Shown one piece after another: positions 11,881 to 23,972 of a DNA stretch of 64,000 bases. The stretch is taken from assembly GCA_038093975.1 (NCBI GenBank), contig JBBPTG010000015.1:186001-250000 (forward strand), given 5' to 3'. Positions within the stretch are counted from its first letter, which is position 1. Each line of letters begins with the position of its first letter. Both the position numbers and the translations under genes were made by a program. This DNA is from Chalciporus piperatus. Lineage: Eukaryota; Basidiomycota; Agaricomycetes; Boletales; Boletaceae. The notes under the pieces are model-generated. The model ran no database searches, had not been told where the DNA came from, and worked only from the letters and a program-made list of their open reading frames with translations.

Positions 11881-12930
11881 TACAATTGCGACTTTCCTGT
11901 ACATACAAATGATTGTGTTGGTCGGCTGTGTATCAATGTCTTCACCACTGCATGTCTTCATGTTCTAGTATTACCCTTCTATCCTTTTCCGTTGTGCATC
12001 AGGCTTTGAGCCAATGTTGATCGATCTGATTCATAAGCAACCCTTGCGCGCAAACTCCTGTGTAAATCCCGGTGAACAAACTCAAGGCAAGTTAGTGAAC
12101 AGCTTTCCTGTGATCACCGGTGTCTCAGCTTGGTCTTAATCAACGCCTTTCATATTTTCAAATAATCTCCGAATCATTCTGAAGCCTGTAAGATGCCTCA
12201 GGCTCGAGCCAGTCACGGTATCACAACAGTCTCTCTTGGCTCCACTCCTGACCCGTCCTAGCTATGTTTTACGAGGTCTCGAGGGTACACATCGAGCCAG
12301 TTTGTAACAACCGGAGGTTTAAATTAAACCAAAACGGAACGTTTTTCGATGGCCTTCAAACCCGAGCCAGCGCTCGGTTGTGCGCTCATCAGCGCAGCAG
12401 CCTTCAGCGGCGTTCAGTTTCGGTATTTCCGGTAAGTCACTCTCGCATCGGGGCCTTCTCTAACTTGCGAATCCAAATTCTTTCTGCCATACCCTAGATA
12501 ACGACCATGAATAACTCCACGCCCCCAGCCAATCTCTCCTTGACTTGGTACGTTTCCCTCGCTGTTCTGAAACTTTTCCGGATACCATCAGGGACCGTAA
12601 CTCGTCAGTCCCTGCCTCCTTCCAAACCACTGCTGCGTGTAGGAAGGGTCCGATATTAATGTCTCGCCTACGACCTTGTTCTGGCCGCGCAAGGCGTACC
12701 ATGGCTGCGATGGGACATAGCATCTATGAAGAGTCGTTCGTATATGAGGGGAGACTCGTGAGGACGATTGGAGTGCACCAGACCAGCAGACGAACCCCTC
12801 AGCTCCATCATTCGTCTGTCATCTGTCATCCGAGTCGCCCGCCCACACACACACATCCAGCTAATTATAATAAATTTGCGTGCGGCGGGACGGCGGGCAC
12901 GCCCCATCAAATTCAAGATCATTGTTCACC
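11881..12930. other. Interval with possible small spliced ORF, not assigned
   Basis: Contains two suggestive but unproven pieces. An ATG at 12349 starts MAFKPEPALGCALISAAAFS and runs to a good GTAAGT donor at about 12432. An ATG at 12509 starts MNNSTPPANLSLTW and can be spliced to DRNSSVPASFQTTAA. The two do not join in frame and I recognise neither. A short CA repeat lies near 12845-12857. Confidence 0.25.
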
Positions 12931-13642
12931 ATGTACGGAACCAACCCCTTCTCCGCCCAGGCAGCTTGGAACGCATCGAATCAATCCGACCCTCCACCTT
13001 CCGTATTCGGTGCACTCCCCCATCCAGTCCCAGCGAATAAAACACCCTTAGAGACGTTGATTACCTTCCGATTCACGCCCTTGAGCCCTACCATATTGAA
13101 CTGCGCTGTCGTGGGGCCCAACGACGAGACGTATTACCGCGTCGTGACCGACCCGGCTGTACCTGGGTATACGGTACTCAAAACCCGGGGAGGACAGAAC
13201 ATCGCGGTCATCGAGTGGGGGAATTCACCAAAGGTTGAGGCGTGTGGAGTAGTGGCCAAGCAGCCAGTGGGACACTGGTTGAGGTTGGCTTCTGATAGAC
13301 GGTTTGTCCCTTTCAGAGCATGTATCCCTTGGCAGACGCGTCTGACGCTTCATTCTATTGTCTAGATCGCGGTATATGGTCTCCAACGGGGCCAACTATT
13401 CTTGGGCACCTCTGGATAGGTTCCTGCACGTGAGTTCGCCCTCCCCCCCGTGCATGTTGTTGCTTTGACGCGTCTTCTCGATTTAGTTGTCTACCGCGGG
13501 TACGACGGATTGGTTGGCTCGCGTGTCGAGAGGCTACAACGTAGTCGTTCTCGAGTTGACACCTCGGGCGATCGAGTTGGGGCTCATCGACACTTGCATC
13601 CTGGCTACCGTTCTTTTGCAATGTGGGGTGAACATTGACTAG
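12931..13642 (+). CDS. DUF6593-like fungal protein
   Basis: Three exons. Exon 1 starts MYGTNPFSAQAAWNAS and includes ITFRFTPLSPTILNCAVVGP and TYYRVVTDP. A GT-AG intron near 13304-13364 leads to SRYMVSNGANYSWAPLDRFL, and a second intron near 13430-13487 leads to the C-terminal exon LSTAGTTDWLARVSRGYN to LLQCGVNID. The layout of a short beta-rich domain with a 'transition potential then ILNCxVVGP' beginning resembles the DUF6593 family of basidiomycetes. Its function is unknown, and no membrane segment or signal peptide is seen. The family name is from memory and should be treated as tentative. Confidence 0.7.
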
Positions 13643-13864
13643 GCCCGAATGATTCAATCCGTCCTCATCCCAGACCGACGAATTTGACAGCAGGTGTTGG
13701 ATGTAATCCTCCAACCAACTCATCTTTATCTATTCGCATCAGGTCTCATTCTCGTGCCTCGATTTTTCGCTTTCATTGCTTTGCTCGCTATATAGATATC
13801 CGTAGTTCATGATCGCTTTCGTTTAAATGACGGTAATAACAAACCCGTGCTATCTAGACACCTC

Positions 13865-16800
13865 TCACGCGACCTGAATGGACCTCATGAACCGTTCGAG
13901 CGCCGTCGTCTGTATATGCCTCAGCTTCGTCGCCTCATCGATCCCAATCAACCGGACCTGTGATTGTACCTACAAAGAAATCCCACCATCAGAAACGAAA
14001 TAGAAGAGGACGAAAAATAAAACATGAACGTACGAGAGCGAGCGGCTTCACTTGATCAAGCACAGCCGTCAACCCAGAGGTCATCTCTGCCAAAGCGACC
14101 TTGTGTCTCGGATCAGATTGTAAATAGAGCACGTCAGGAAGTATCCCGATCAATTTTGGTACTGAACGGGTGAGGCTCTCCAGTTCTTGTTCTTCCGATG
14201 CGTCGGATACGGCGGCTTCGGAGAGGGAAGCATGCAGCTCGGGTAGACGGGCCATGGCGTGGGCGTAGTCTAGGTAGGCCTGGGCAACCGAGCCGAAAAT
14301 GGGAGATGATAAGAACAAGCGAGAACGAGGGGATAGGGGCAACATGTACTTGCCTTGCCCTTGAGGTGCCATCCATCGACAGACTGGCTAACCATTCGCT
14401 CAAAGAGCGACACGAGAAGGTCAAAGTCCTGTCTGATCACTGCTTCGGGTGCAAGCTCGACCACCGCGAGGTCGTGTGCGGATTGATACAATCCCGCTGC
14501 CATGTACAGCTCGTATGCGTCGTAGACTTTGCCTTGTCGTATGGCATAGAGAGCCTGAGGAAGTGCTACGTCAACACTTGAGCTGTGGACGGTCTCGTTC
14601 GACGTACCTTGGCGTCGTTGACCCATGCTAGGGGAATCTTGAGACTCCCGAGAATTCCGCTAGACATCCACTCGTCGAGTTTATCAGCTGACCTATGTAA
14701 TAGATCTCTGATAGCCTTCTCTCGTCTATTCCAGAACAAAAGTCAGCGTGGTGGTACGACTGGTTCCAAGAAAACGTACCCCGCTGAACCCTCGACATGG
14801 AGAAGCACGAAGATAGCCTCCTGAAGCATACCCACCTGCTCCAATTGTTGCGCATAGCAACTCGCCAGCAGATCGGCGTTGGGACTGTGACCTTCGCGAC
14901 GTCCCTCGTCCCACAACTCCTCGAGGCGTTCCGACTCGGTACGATCAGACAAATCGCGAATACGCATACACCGTGAAAGAATGATGTACAAATGCCAGGG
15001 GAAAGAATAGTCTGCAGGTGATGGTCCAAAGGAGAGCGGAGAGAGGACTTGCGAAAGCGAGCATGCGGGCTCGGCGAAGAGTCGAATAAGAGAGAAGAGG
15101 GCGTCGGTCGGCGGAGGGGAGGGCATCTTGAAGGGAAGCTTTTGTGATGACGTGCCTTCCAGGTAGTGTGGTCGGGGAGGGGCCACCCGTGGGGGCGACT
15201 CTTGCGAGGCATGACGATACGACTCGTATACTTGTGCTATCGATGCATCCATAGGCTCAACATACCAGAGATACATCCCAAACGTCCGTTTCCAATCCAG
15301 TCCCTCCAAAGGATCGACGTCAGGACAACGCTCGAGACTGCTTGCTTTCGAACCCTCTAGAATGTCTAGGCTGCCGGCGAGTACAGAGTATATCTTTCTC
15401 ATGCTCGCACTGACGTGAACATCTATTCGTTGTTCACGCCATAGCTCAAGTTGTTCTCTGATGTCTTCCCGAAATTCAAAATCACCACCTGCCTGAGAGA
15501 GCAGCGTTGCGAGTTTTACCGATCCAGAGTCCATGGCAGTATCACAAGCCTTTTCGATCTGATGACCAGAGAGAAGGGTGAATATGAGGGCGGCGTGGTC
15601 TGTGGAGGACTGTTTTTTGAGGTCTGCATCAACCGATGAGGTAACAACATCCCCTAGCCAGCATGAGAGTGCCGCCTTGCGTCGGACAGACGCAATGCGG
15701 TTTCGAACATCCACAGTCACGTCCCGGCCTAGTCGAAGATCGATCCTGTCGAAAAGTGCCTGGCCAAGACGAAACAGTGACGCTTCGTACGAGGTGTCAG
15801 TGCTGGGATATAAAGAGACGAATGACGAAAAGCAGAGCTCTGGTGACGGGTCCGCAAAAGGAATTCCATCCTCGTCCTTTACGATGGGTGTTGTGGAGAG
15901 ATGGTGCTGCAGCAATCGGGAAAGCCTGTTACCGACGTCTTCTGTCGGTTCAGAGAAGAAGGGAACGGATGTTTTCGTGATAACTGAAGAGTTGGCAGAC
16001 GTTTGACTGCCAACCTCGTAAGCACTTGGGCACAGAGTTGGAAGAGTATACCTACATCTGACTTGACGGAGCACACAGCTGTCCCAAATGGACTAGCGTG
16101 CCACCGGTACCCCATCCCACACGGAAAGAGCGTCCTAATGCAAGACCTGCGTCTGCCCATGCGCCTTCATTACCAGCCACTGCTGAGGCTGATGTCTCGA
16201 CTCGAGCATACTTCCTTGATGGACGATACACGGGATGGTCGATGTCGTGAGCGAACGAGACTCTCTAAATGTGGCGGTGAGATTTGGTGGAATGGAAGAT
16301 TGAACCCCGAACCTCTTGAGAGTCAAATCGCGCATCTCCAACAGAGTCACGGCTATGTTTTCGGCTCACATTCGGTGATAGTCTGAACCGTGGTCGTATA
16401 GGTTGGTTCATGGCCTGGAGTGCTGCCGCCTCTTCTGGCATACGGAACAGCGATGTTTGCATAACGTTCATTTTCTGCGCGTCCACACCAGCGCGTCCGG
16501 TCCATGTGGGGACAAGAGCAGTTCGTCGAGGGGCTGCTTCGAGGTCGGAAGCCGATGAACTCGACGAGCCAGATCGACTTCGAGCATGGTGGTATTGCAT
16601 TTCGCCGTCCGAGTCCTCCACGAGAGCGTGATTACGCGTTCTCGAAAGCTTTTCGACGACCAGTTCATCTTCATCCATCTCTGAGGTACCCTCTGATTCA
16701 TCGTCTTCCTCTTCCTCGCCATCATCCACTTCTATGTCCTCGTCCTCTTCTGAACCTGAACCTGAACTGGCCGAGTCTTGGTCCATGTCAATTGACTTGG

Positions 16801-16891
16801 TTGGCGAACCCCCGTGCTCATTGTGTGCATCCTGCGTGTGGGTGGATTCTTCGTCGCTGGTGTCGCTGGTGAGGGCGCTGAACCGAGTCAT
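13865..16891 (-). CDS. NUP96: Stand-alone nucleoporin NUP96 (Nup145C-type)
   Basis: Nup96/Nup145C is a scaffold of the Y complex (with Sec13 and Nup85) in the nuclear pore. The protein starts MTRFSALTSDTSDEES, followed by an acidic Ser/Glu/Asp stretch. It contains the diagnostic motif LGRSFRVGWGTGGTLVHLGQ (about 16070-16130, across an intron). The long helical domain follows, with ALSCWLGDVV, LIFTLLSGHQIEKACDTAM, DWKRTFGMYLWY and FPWHLYIILSRCM; the last exon ends RHIQTTALERFMRSIQVA. In many eukaryotes Nup96 is cut from a Nup98-Nup96 precursor. Here there is no GLFG region or Nup98 autoprotease domain upstream: only 121 bp separate the ATG from the divergent neighbour. Confidence 0.9.
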
Positions 16892-17012
16892 GATTCAAGA
16901 GTATGTGCTTGGACCGACGAACAATAACTTGCACGACTAGCCAAACAAACAAACGATTACTTTGTTGGATTACTAATCTCAGTCAATTAGCCCCTAAATA
17001 CTCTTCTTCAAT
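16892..17012. promoter_or_regulatory. Compact divergent promoter between NUP96 and LRR paralog A
   Basis: Only 121 bp lie between the two start codons, so both promoters and 5' leaders share this interval. It contains an AAAC repeat and the motif ATTAGCCCCTAAATA at 16986-17000, which also occurs (14 of 15 bases) upstream of paralog D. Confidence 0.5.
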
Positions 17013-18377
17013 ATGCCATCATCTCAAATCTGTCAAAAAGAGTGTGGGATGAACCAAGACACCATACACTTGCATATCGATTCGATACTGCATAGCGTTC
17101 ATCCTCGTTTTGCATTGTCCTTTGGTGGGTCTTCGGTTTTGCGTAATGGCACCCTCAGCGCTGACTCAGACCGCATAATTTACAGCTGTCTTCGAGGCTA
17201 TGAGCAAACTATGCAGGCAAAAAGATGTTCGCAAGGTGCACTGTTGTTCTTTTGGGAAGGGTGTCCATGATCTGCTCGATTTCTTGACGTTTCCCACTGG
17301 ATCACATTGCCGAGACAGTCTCACGGAACTCTATCTCCCACGAAATGAGATTCGTGCCCAGGGTTTGCTTACCATCTCACGTTTCCTGAGGAACAATACG
17401 ATTCTAAGAGTACTCGATCTGGATGGTGTGAGTATCAGCCATTTCCTCGACTACCTTCTCATCAACTGACATGCGCATGACTCGGATAGAACCCTCTCAC
17501 GACTGATCCATATGTAGTCGCAAAGTTCACGAGTGCACTGAACTCATCTTGCCTACGCAAGTTATCAATCCTCGATGAAACCTCCTCTTCAGGCGACCTC
17601 TTTGTGCAACTTGTTCTGCCTGAGCTTAATACACCCTATCTCCAAACTCTCAATCTGTTGACCAGGTGCACTCGAGACATTATCCCAATCTTTGTGGATT
17701 ATTTGGGGTCATATCGATGTCGGCTGCAACAACTGGGTCTTAATGTGGACCAAGTCACCCCAGAGGATATTTTTCAGATTTATGATGCCCTTGGAGGAAA
17801 TCGGTGCCTCCTATCCTTGCTTTTTCATCTGTCGTATTCCGAGAATTCACATATTGACCTTACTAGGATCACGAAATCCACGCAGGTTGCGTCCACCATC
17901 ATCGTTCGGAATCGTGAGCTCAATGCACAAGTTAGGGATGAGTCCATTGCATTTCTCCGTTACTCTCGTGCCCTCTTCCTGCACCCTGGAAGGGTAAATA
18001 GGGCAACCTCGTCCTCTCGGTTCTTCGATCTTCCGGTCGAGCTGGTACAAGAGATCCTCGGCTGGCTCACCCCATCGCTCTCGCTTCCACAACGAATGCG
18101 AATCGTGTTCTTTGCAGCTGACATGAGCACGTTGTTCCCCCGTGGTCACCAAGTTCGTCCTGGCCGAGTTGAACGCCTGTGGACCTTTGTTATGAATACT
18201 CTCGGATTCAAGTCCACATCACTTCTGGAGGGAGGGAGGTTCGGAGGGAAGCCACCTACATGCCAGACATGTGCTTCTACCGGCATTCCGGCATCCTGTA
18301 GTCTTCAACGTGAATGGCGAATGGATCAGAGGGAATTATGGTTGGTGGAAGTTGGCTGTGATTCGCATGAGTTCTAG
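17013..18377 (+). CDS. LRR (RNI-like) protein with C-terminal F-box-like helix, paralog A
   Basis: One of four related genes in the window. Exon 1 (MPSSQICQKECGM to HPRFALSF) splices to a repeat region with typical LRR spacing: DSLTELYLPRNEIRAQGLL, then ILRVLDLDG, NPLTTDPYVVAKFTSALN and TPYLQTLNLLTRCTRDIIPI. Then come the family signature RDESIAFLRYSRALFLHPG, an F-box-like segment FFDLPVELVQEILGWLTPSL and QRMRIVFFAADMSTLF. The C-terminus has spaced cysteines (CQTCAS, SCSLQREWRMD) and ends LWLVEVGCDSHEF. At least two GT-AG introns interrupt it. The function is unknown; LRR plus F-box-like parts would suggest an SCF adaptor, but the order is reversed. It is convergent with the CHAT gene, 184 bp apart. 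Confidence 0.8.
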
Positions 18378-18561
18378 TGATTCGGTCGTCCGTAGTGCTG
18401 GTTTACTCGTGCTTGATTGTCAGTATCGACATCCTGTCATCCATGTTGCTGAGATAGTTATCTCAGTGGATTGCACTCAGGCTCTGGGTGCATCTGTTTG
18501 TTTGCTACTTTCTGCGCTTCTCTGCTATAATAGTACTACCCATGGTATCGCATACCAATGT

Positions 18562-21500
18562 TCAAAGTCCAATATGAATGAAAGGAACCCATGCAATGAA
18601 TGGTTCGCCACGTTGGCGTAAACGTTCGACTGCATGATGCAATGCACGCGCAGCCTCCCTGCAATCTGGCACATTGAGTCCATCCACGAAAAGTTGCTCA
18701 TACACATCTTTCGCCAAGTCAGGTGCCACGCTGTCCCGTATGGACCACATCGTACCAATGACACTCTCGTACCCTGCGAACAACATGCCTGCAGCAAGAT
18801 GGACTGCCTCTTCCGGGAGCTCTGCATCACCCATCGCGGTCTGGCACGCGGACAGAAAGGCGAGTCCACCAGATGGATGAGACAACTGGACGATGTCTGA
18901 CAATCGCAGACGGCGGCCATCGGCGAGGCAGAGTCCACTGTCAGTCGGGCTTGCGAGGTCTTGCACCCCGTGACAAGCGAAGTGGACCCAATCCCATTTC
19001 TTCATCTCATCTAAGACGTCCCCTACGATGCCATTAGATTCGTGAAGGGTGACATGTGGGCTAATCGTCGCCTTAACGCGGTCGATTTCAGTGCGCACTC
19101 CTGGGAGTGGAATTTGCCCGTCTGAGCTGGGTTGAGGGACAGCAAGAATATGAATATTGGTTGGCATGACGTGGTGTTGGCGTGAAAGAGGTGCGGTTCC
19201 TAGTGCTGGGATATACGATGATATAACGAAGTCGGAAACCTTGTTCCCCGGGCCTGGGGCGTCGTACAGGCCAGCTGCGTGTATGGGAAGAAAGGATAAA
19301 GTTCCGATTGGACACCAAAAAACTCGCAAGAGATCTCCTGGAGTCTGCATATACAACAAGCTGAAGCTCAGCCAAGAACTCACGCCAAGTGGGTATCCAC
19401 CTACCACGAGGGCAAGTCCATACAAAACTGGTCTGACAATTTTTGTCCACAACTCGGCCAAAATATGGTTGAAATCGGGCCTTTCCCCACGAGGAGCAGC
19501 TAGCCTCGCAGCCCTATCATCGCGAATGATTACGCGGCCATCATTTGCAAGGAGTCTTTGCAATGACATCTTGAGATGTTCGGCCTGACGGATGTTGATG
19601 TCTGGAAGCGGGATGTGCAACGGGTCCTCCAAGTCCGCCATAACAATCAAGGCATCACCGTGCACCTCGCCGATATTCAAGTAGATAACGGGCCCAGAGT
19701 TGGCGCAAGCTCGCAGTTGAGAGAACGTCATTGGCAGGAGAAATCGCTCGAAGCCCGGCAGCGCCCGAACCTGCTCAAGAAGCCCCTCGCGCTCAATTGC
19801 GAGTGCACGATATCGTCGCACCTGTTGCTCGTAAGACTCCCTCGAATGACGTTCTGGGCCAAAAGACTGCTCATCGCCGGCGTTGTATACCTCCAGTGCA
19901 TCCGACAGCCACCCAAGTCGGTCAGCGAGGTTAGGATGGGCACGCCGCAGTTCGTCCAGGGGGCTCCGAAGCTGCAAGAGTTGACCCCATACGATGGAGC
20001 GTCCTTGCTCAAGCCACTCGACGGCCTTTTCCATTTGGCCCAGTGATACAGCCTCTGAGGCTGCATCACGTACGGTCCCTGTGGCGTCTAAGAGCTGTTT
20101 GTACCGGTGTTTGAGAGGGAGCCCGACCCATGCGAGTTGCGGAAGGAGGTTGATAGCGCAATCATACGCGTCAAGGAGTGATTGGTGTCGCGAAGTAAAA
20201 GCGCAGGTGATCCAAAATTTTGATGCTCGGAAGCGGATGAAAGATGGGCCGAATGGGGAGCGAGCTGCGTCCGAGAAGTTCGAGATGGCAGCATGGAGAG
20301 CATCAAGGTCTCCCAGCCGTGCGAACCGTACCGTAAATGCGAAGCCACGGGCGATGGCCATCGATGGCCTTCCCGGATGGTTGCCTCGAGTAGCGCGGAT
20401 AGCCTCCTCGATCAAAGACATCCCCTTGTGAAGGTGTGCCAGGTTACCGAACCCCCAGAAGTGAGACACATATGCCTCACCGAGGGTAGCGAGTGTCTCA
20501 GACCAGTTAGCGTGGTCAACTGTAACGATCTTCATAGCTGACTCCCCCATTGATATTGACTTGTCAATGTCCACCAAGTTGTGGAGTCGCCCAAAGCGCA
20601 TTCGGAATGCGACGCAAAGGGCTTTGAGTGCGGCGGGTTTCGATGCCTGATCCGGCATAGCAGCATCCAGAGCATCTTCCAGCGTCGTGATGGCTTTGTC
20701 GATGTCTTCTAGGTCACCGAACCGATCAAAGGATGAAATCAACGATTCCCCGAGGAGGACTAGTGTCCAGGACCACCCTGCTGGCTGACTTTGTGGGGTG
20801 ATTCCTCCAGCTTGCTCCATCATCGAGATTGAGCTCCTTAAATCGGCTATATCCCTGAGACGCTTAAAGCGCCGAAGGTAGGAGCCGCCAAGCGCGCGCA
20901 ACGCTATCGATTTCCTAGGATGGTGATTTGGAATCAGTTTTACGGCCTCCTCATGCACCGAGATTGCCATATCAACGTCCGCGATGTTGTCGTTGACCCA
21001 AAAGCGGGTCATGAGGGCATTGCCGAGGAAAAGAAGTAAGTCCGACCTCCCGGGAAGATGATTTGGAGTTAGTCGTAGAGCCTCCTCCAGCAAGGGGATT
21101 GACCTGTGAAGATCTGTCGGGTCATGAAGGATATCAAAGCGTTGGTTGAGCGCAGAACCAAGCTCCCCGAGAGGCCGAGAAGGATGACCATCTGGTGTGA
21201 GTCTCAACACTTCTTCTCCCATTGAAATTGACTTGGAGAGATCAGTCAGATTTCTGCTGCGTTGAAAGTGTACACGAAAACCCTTAGCAAGGGCCGCAAT
21301 CCTCCAAGGTCGATGAGGATGTCCTTCCGGCTCGAGTCGCAGGGTTTCCTCTCGCAGCACGATAGACCTTGCCAGATCAGCTGTGTGGTCGAGTTTATGG
21401 AAGCGTAGGTCTAGACAAATGTCGAGAATGGTGAGTCTCCTGAGCCGGTCAGGATGATCAGCGGGAGTAAGCCGAAGAGCTTCTTCTCCCGTCGAAATTG

Positions 21501-23444
21501 ACTTGTCCAGATCATGTGAATTCCTGAGTTTGTGGAAACGTGTATGGAGTGAGGAACTGAGGATGTCTAATCGCAGCAGTTTGTTGGGATGGTCGTCTGG
21601 TGTATGGCGCACTACTTCCTCCATCAGTGAGATGGACCTGTCAAGGTCTGCGACATGGTGAAATCGCTCAAAGCGTTTGAGACATGAGATGCTGAGACTG
21701 CTAAGCTTCCCCGGTCTGTCAAGATGGCCACAGGGAATCAGCTGAACTGCTTCCTCCATAACCGAAATTGACTGATCGGCGTCGATAACATCGCCGAGGC
21801 GCTCGAAGCGCCTCAGCAACGAGAGACCGAGGCTGCTAAGAACCATAGGCCGTCTGGGATGTCCGTTCTTAACAAGTTCTCGAGCTTTCTCGAGTAGCGA
21901 AATAGACTGATGGAGGTCTGTGACATTTCCGAACCGTTGAAAACGCCCAAGCAGGGCATTTCCAAGGTCAATGCATGCCGTGAGCCGGGTAAGACCGTCG
22001 CTTGGTAGGCAGCGAATGGCTTCCTCCAACGCGGGAATCGATCGCTCCAAGTCTTCGGATACCGAAAGACAAAGAGTGGCGGTCATGCGTGGAAAAGTGG
22101 GGAAGTCGTCATCAGGGGCGCTTATGACTTCCTCGATGATGAAAGCTCTCGACGGTTCGCTGGGTCTTTCTGTTGGCTCCATCACAGCTTCTGGCCCGGG
22201 TGGCGCATCAGCGTTAGGGGGGTGGGGGGTGAATGTGCCTTCAGGCTCAACGAGGTTGGGAGGACACATCCGGTGTACAACGTCGGCCGCTCGACACTGG
22301 TGGCTATCTATAGGTGAAAGTTGCTGTATTTCGGTGATCAACTGCGAAACTTCCTCTACATCTCGTTGGTCGCCCTGCTTCAGAAAGCGAGAGGCAAGGG
22401 CGATTGCTAAATTCAATAACGTAGCAACTCGATCGGGATGCCCGACGTCACGTAGGGCAAGCGCGTTGCGAAACAACGCAATCGGAAGACTGAAATCAGG
22501 AGAGGTGGTGTTGGTCTGACATTCGATAATCCGTGCTGTCGCTAGATTGAACAGAACAACAGCGAAATATTGGCAATCCGGAGGGCAAATATTGACGGCG
22601 CCTTCAAAACGCTCTATGGAACGCCCAAGGTCATCTTCCTTCTGGTCCTTCTGGTAGCGGCAAAGTGCTTCGTGCCCCTGATCCGTCAATTGTGCTAGAC
22701 TAGAGGGTTCTTCTGTTTCGGACTTGCGACCAAAAAAAATGTCAAAGACGACGTTCCTGTAAACAATATCTCACTAACAGCGATATTGTTGAGATTCATA
22801 GTAGATAGTCTCTCATCCTTTTTACAACTGCGTCGCTCCATCTTCACAAGGAGTGACGAACAAGGCGACACAACATTTCCTTTCGTCGGAAGGAACGAGA
22901 TAGCTACGTGAAGCTGTAAGAATACTGAAATCATAACGCCGAGGGCACAGGGCTCACGTTGCATCCGCTGGCTCAAGTCAAGCAGTTCCCCTACACTAAT
23001 TTCGATCGTGCGGAGTGCTTCGCCACTGCCCAGCATCGGAGCAAACTCGAAGGATGCGCAGACTGTGAAGCGAACACGGGAAGACAAACTATGCGGGCTG
23101 AAAATAATCAGAGCCAGAAGTATAGACGAGCAAGGAGCATCGTACAGGGCTATCTCATCGTCCCACCGAATAATATCGTCATGCACTTGAGGCGCCTGAT
23201 TGAAAGTTCTCCACTTGGTAGTCCCGGCTTCGATTGCGACAAAGAACCCAACTGGAATTCGTCCGAGACCAACCACAACGTCGTCAGCCTGGATATCTGC
23301 AAAGAGGTTTCGTATTTCGTGGAATTCTGCATGACAACGTAGGACACCCATACATGTGATGAAGAGGTGTTGGTTTAGGTCGGCGCTCTCGGGCGGCTGA
23401 GGGAACTCAGGCCGCTCTGAAGTAAGTAACAATTCTCTTGACAT
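18562..23444 (-). CDS. TPR-CHAT protein (caspase-like CHAT protease) with N-terminal C2-like domain
   Basis: The bulk is one intron-free reading frame of about 1370 codons (18562-22690). About 13 degenerate TPR-like repeats of roughly 45 residues (pattern LGxxLxxRFxRLxDxxDLxx then SIxxxEEAxxLxPxxHPxR) are followed by a CHAT domain. Both catalytic motifs are intact: WVHFACHG (His) and AFLSACQTAMGD (Cys). The last residues are WVPFIHIGL. Upstream frames (22695-23444) encode a C2-like domain (GRIPVGFFVAIEAGTTKW, FEFAPMLGSGEALRTIEISV) usual for Agaricomycete CHAT proteins. The two blocks are not in one frame: they adjoin at an 8-A run (22732-22739), and no good phase-2 intron is visible. The start at 23444 (MSRELLL) is a guess. 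CHAT proteases act in signalling and cell death in bacteria; their role in fungi is unknown. Confidence 0.85.
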
Positions 23445-23972
23445 CTGACCAGTCGTTGACGCGGCGGCGGCGACTGCTGTGGGACAAGGGTTCGATCGGC
23501 TAACCGAATCTTTCCAGTTTTGTTCCAGTTGTTGCAAGATTACAGAAGTTTGAACGACTCGGACGCAGCTAAGCACGGAGGATGCGGTTTCAGTTCACAG
23601 GCCTTGGACGAGCTGACTCACTTGATATCTAGCGAGAAGGAACTGCCTGCTTTGAATCATGGGAATACGATACTTAGAGTAGAACTTTGCTATCAGAAGT
23701 TGATTGAAAGTCTGATTTGGGCAGACTATAACTATTCTGATCAGCGAAAATGAGTAGTCGGCGAACAAGTTGGCCGTTTGGGAACAATCTATGTAAGTTA
23801 TGCTGTCACCCTCCGAAAGGCTGATTGAGATCGAAACATGTACTGTACCCAACCAGATTTGTTCGAGAACTAATATACGCAAGGGCTTCAATATTCAATT
23901 GCAACAACTTGAACAAGGTCATACACCATTCTCGTACACGTGTCTTTGTCGCTGTAATCTAGACAAATAACT
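23445..23972. other. Interval between the CHAT gene and PIG-L, no recognised gene
   Basis: Contains the presumed promoter of the CHAT gene (its upstream side) and the 3' end of PIG-L. Open stretches are short and have no family I know. An additional 5' exon of the CHAT gene here cannot be excluded. Confidence 0.35.

Noticed and set aside
13355..13723. Minus-strand ORF of 122 codons over the DUF6593-like gene
   Set aside because: It covers the last exons of the plus-strand gene, which splice cleanly and keep an open frame.
16135..16872. Plus-strand open frames of 120 or more codons opposite NUP96
   Set aside because: They are shadows of the acidic, low-complexity NUP96 coding strand; the Nup96 motifs are on the minus strand.
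19157..22519. Several long plus-strand ORFs opposite the CHAT gene
   Set aside because: Antisense shadows of the repetitive TPR coding sequence with no family match.
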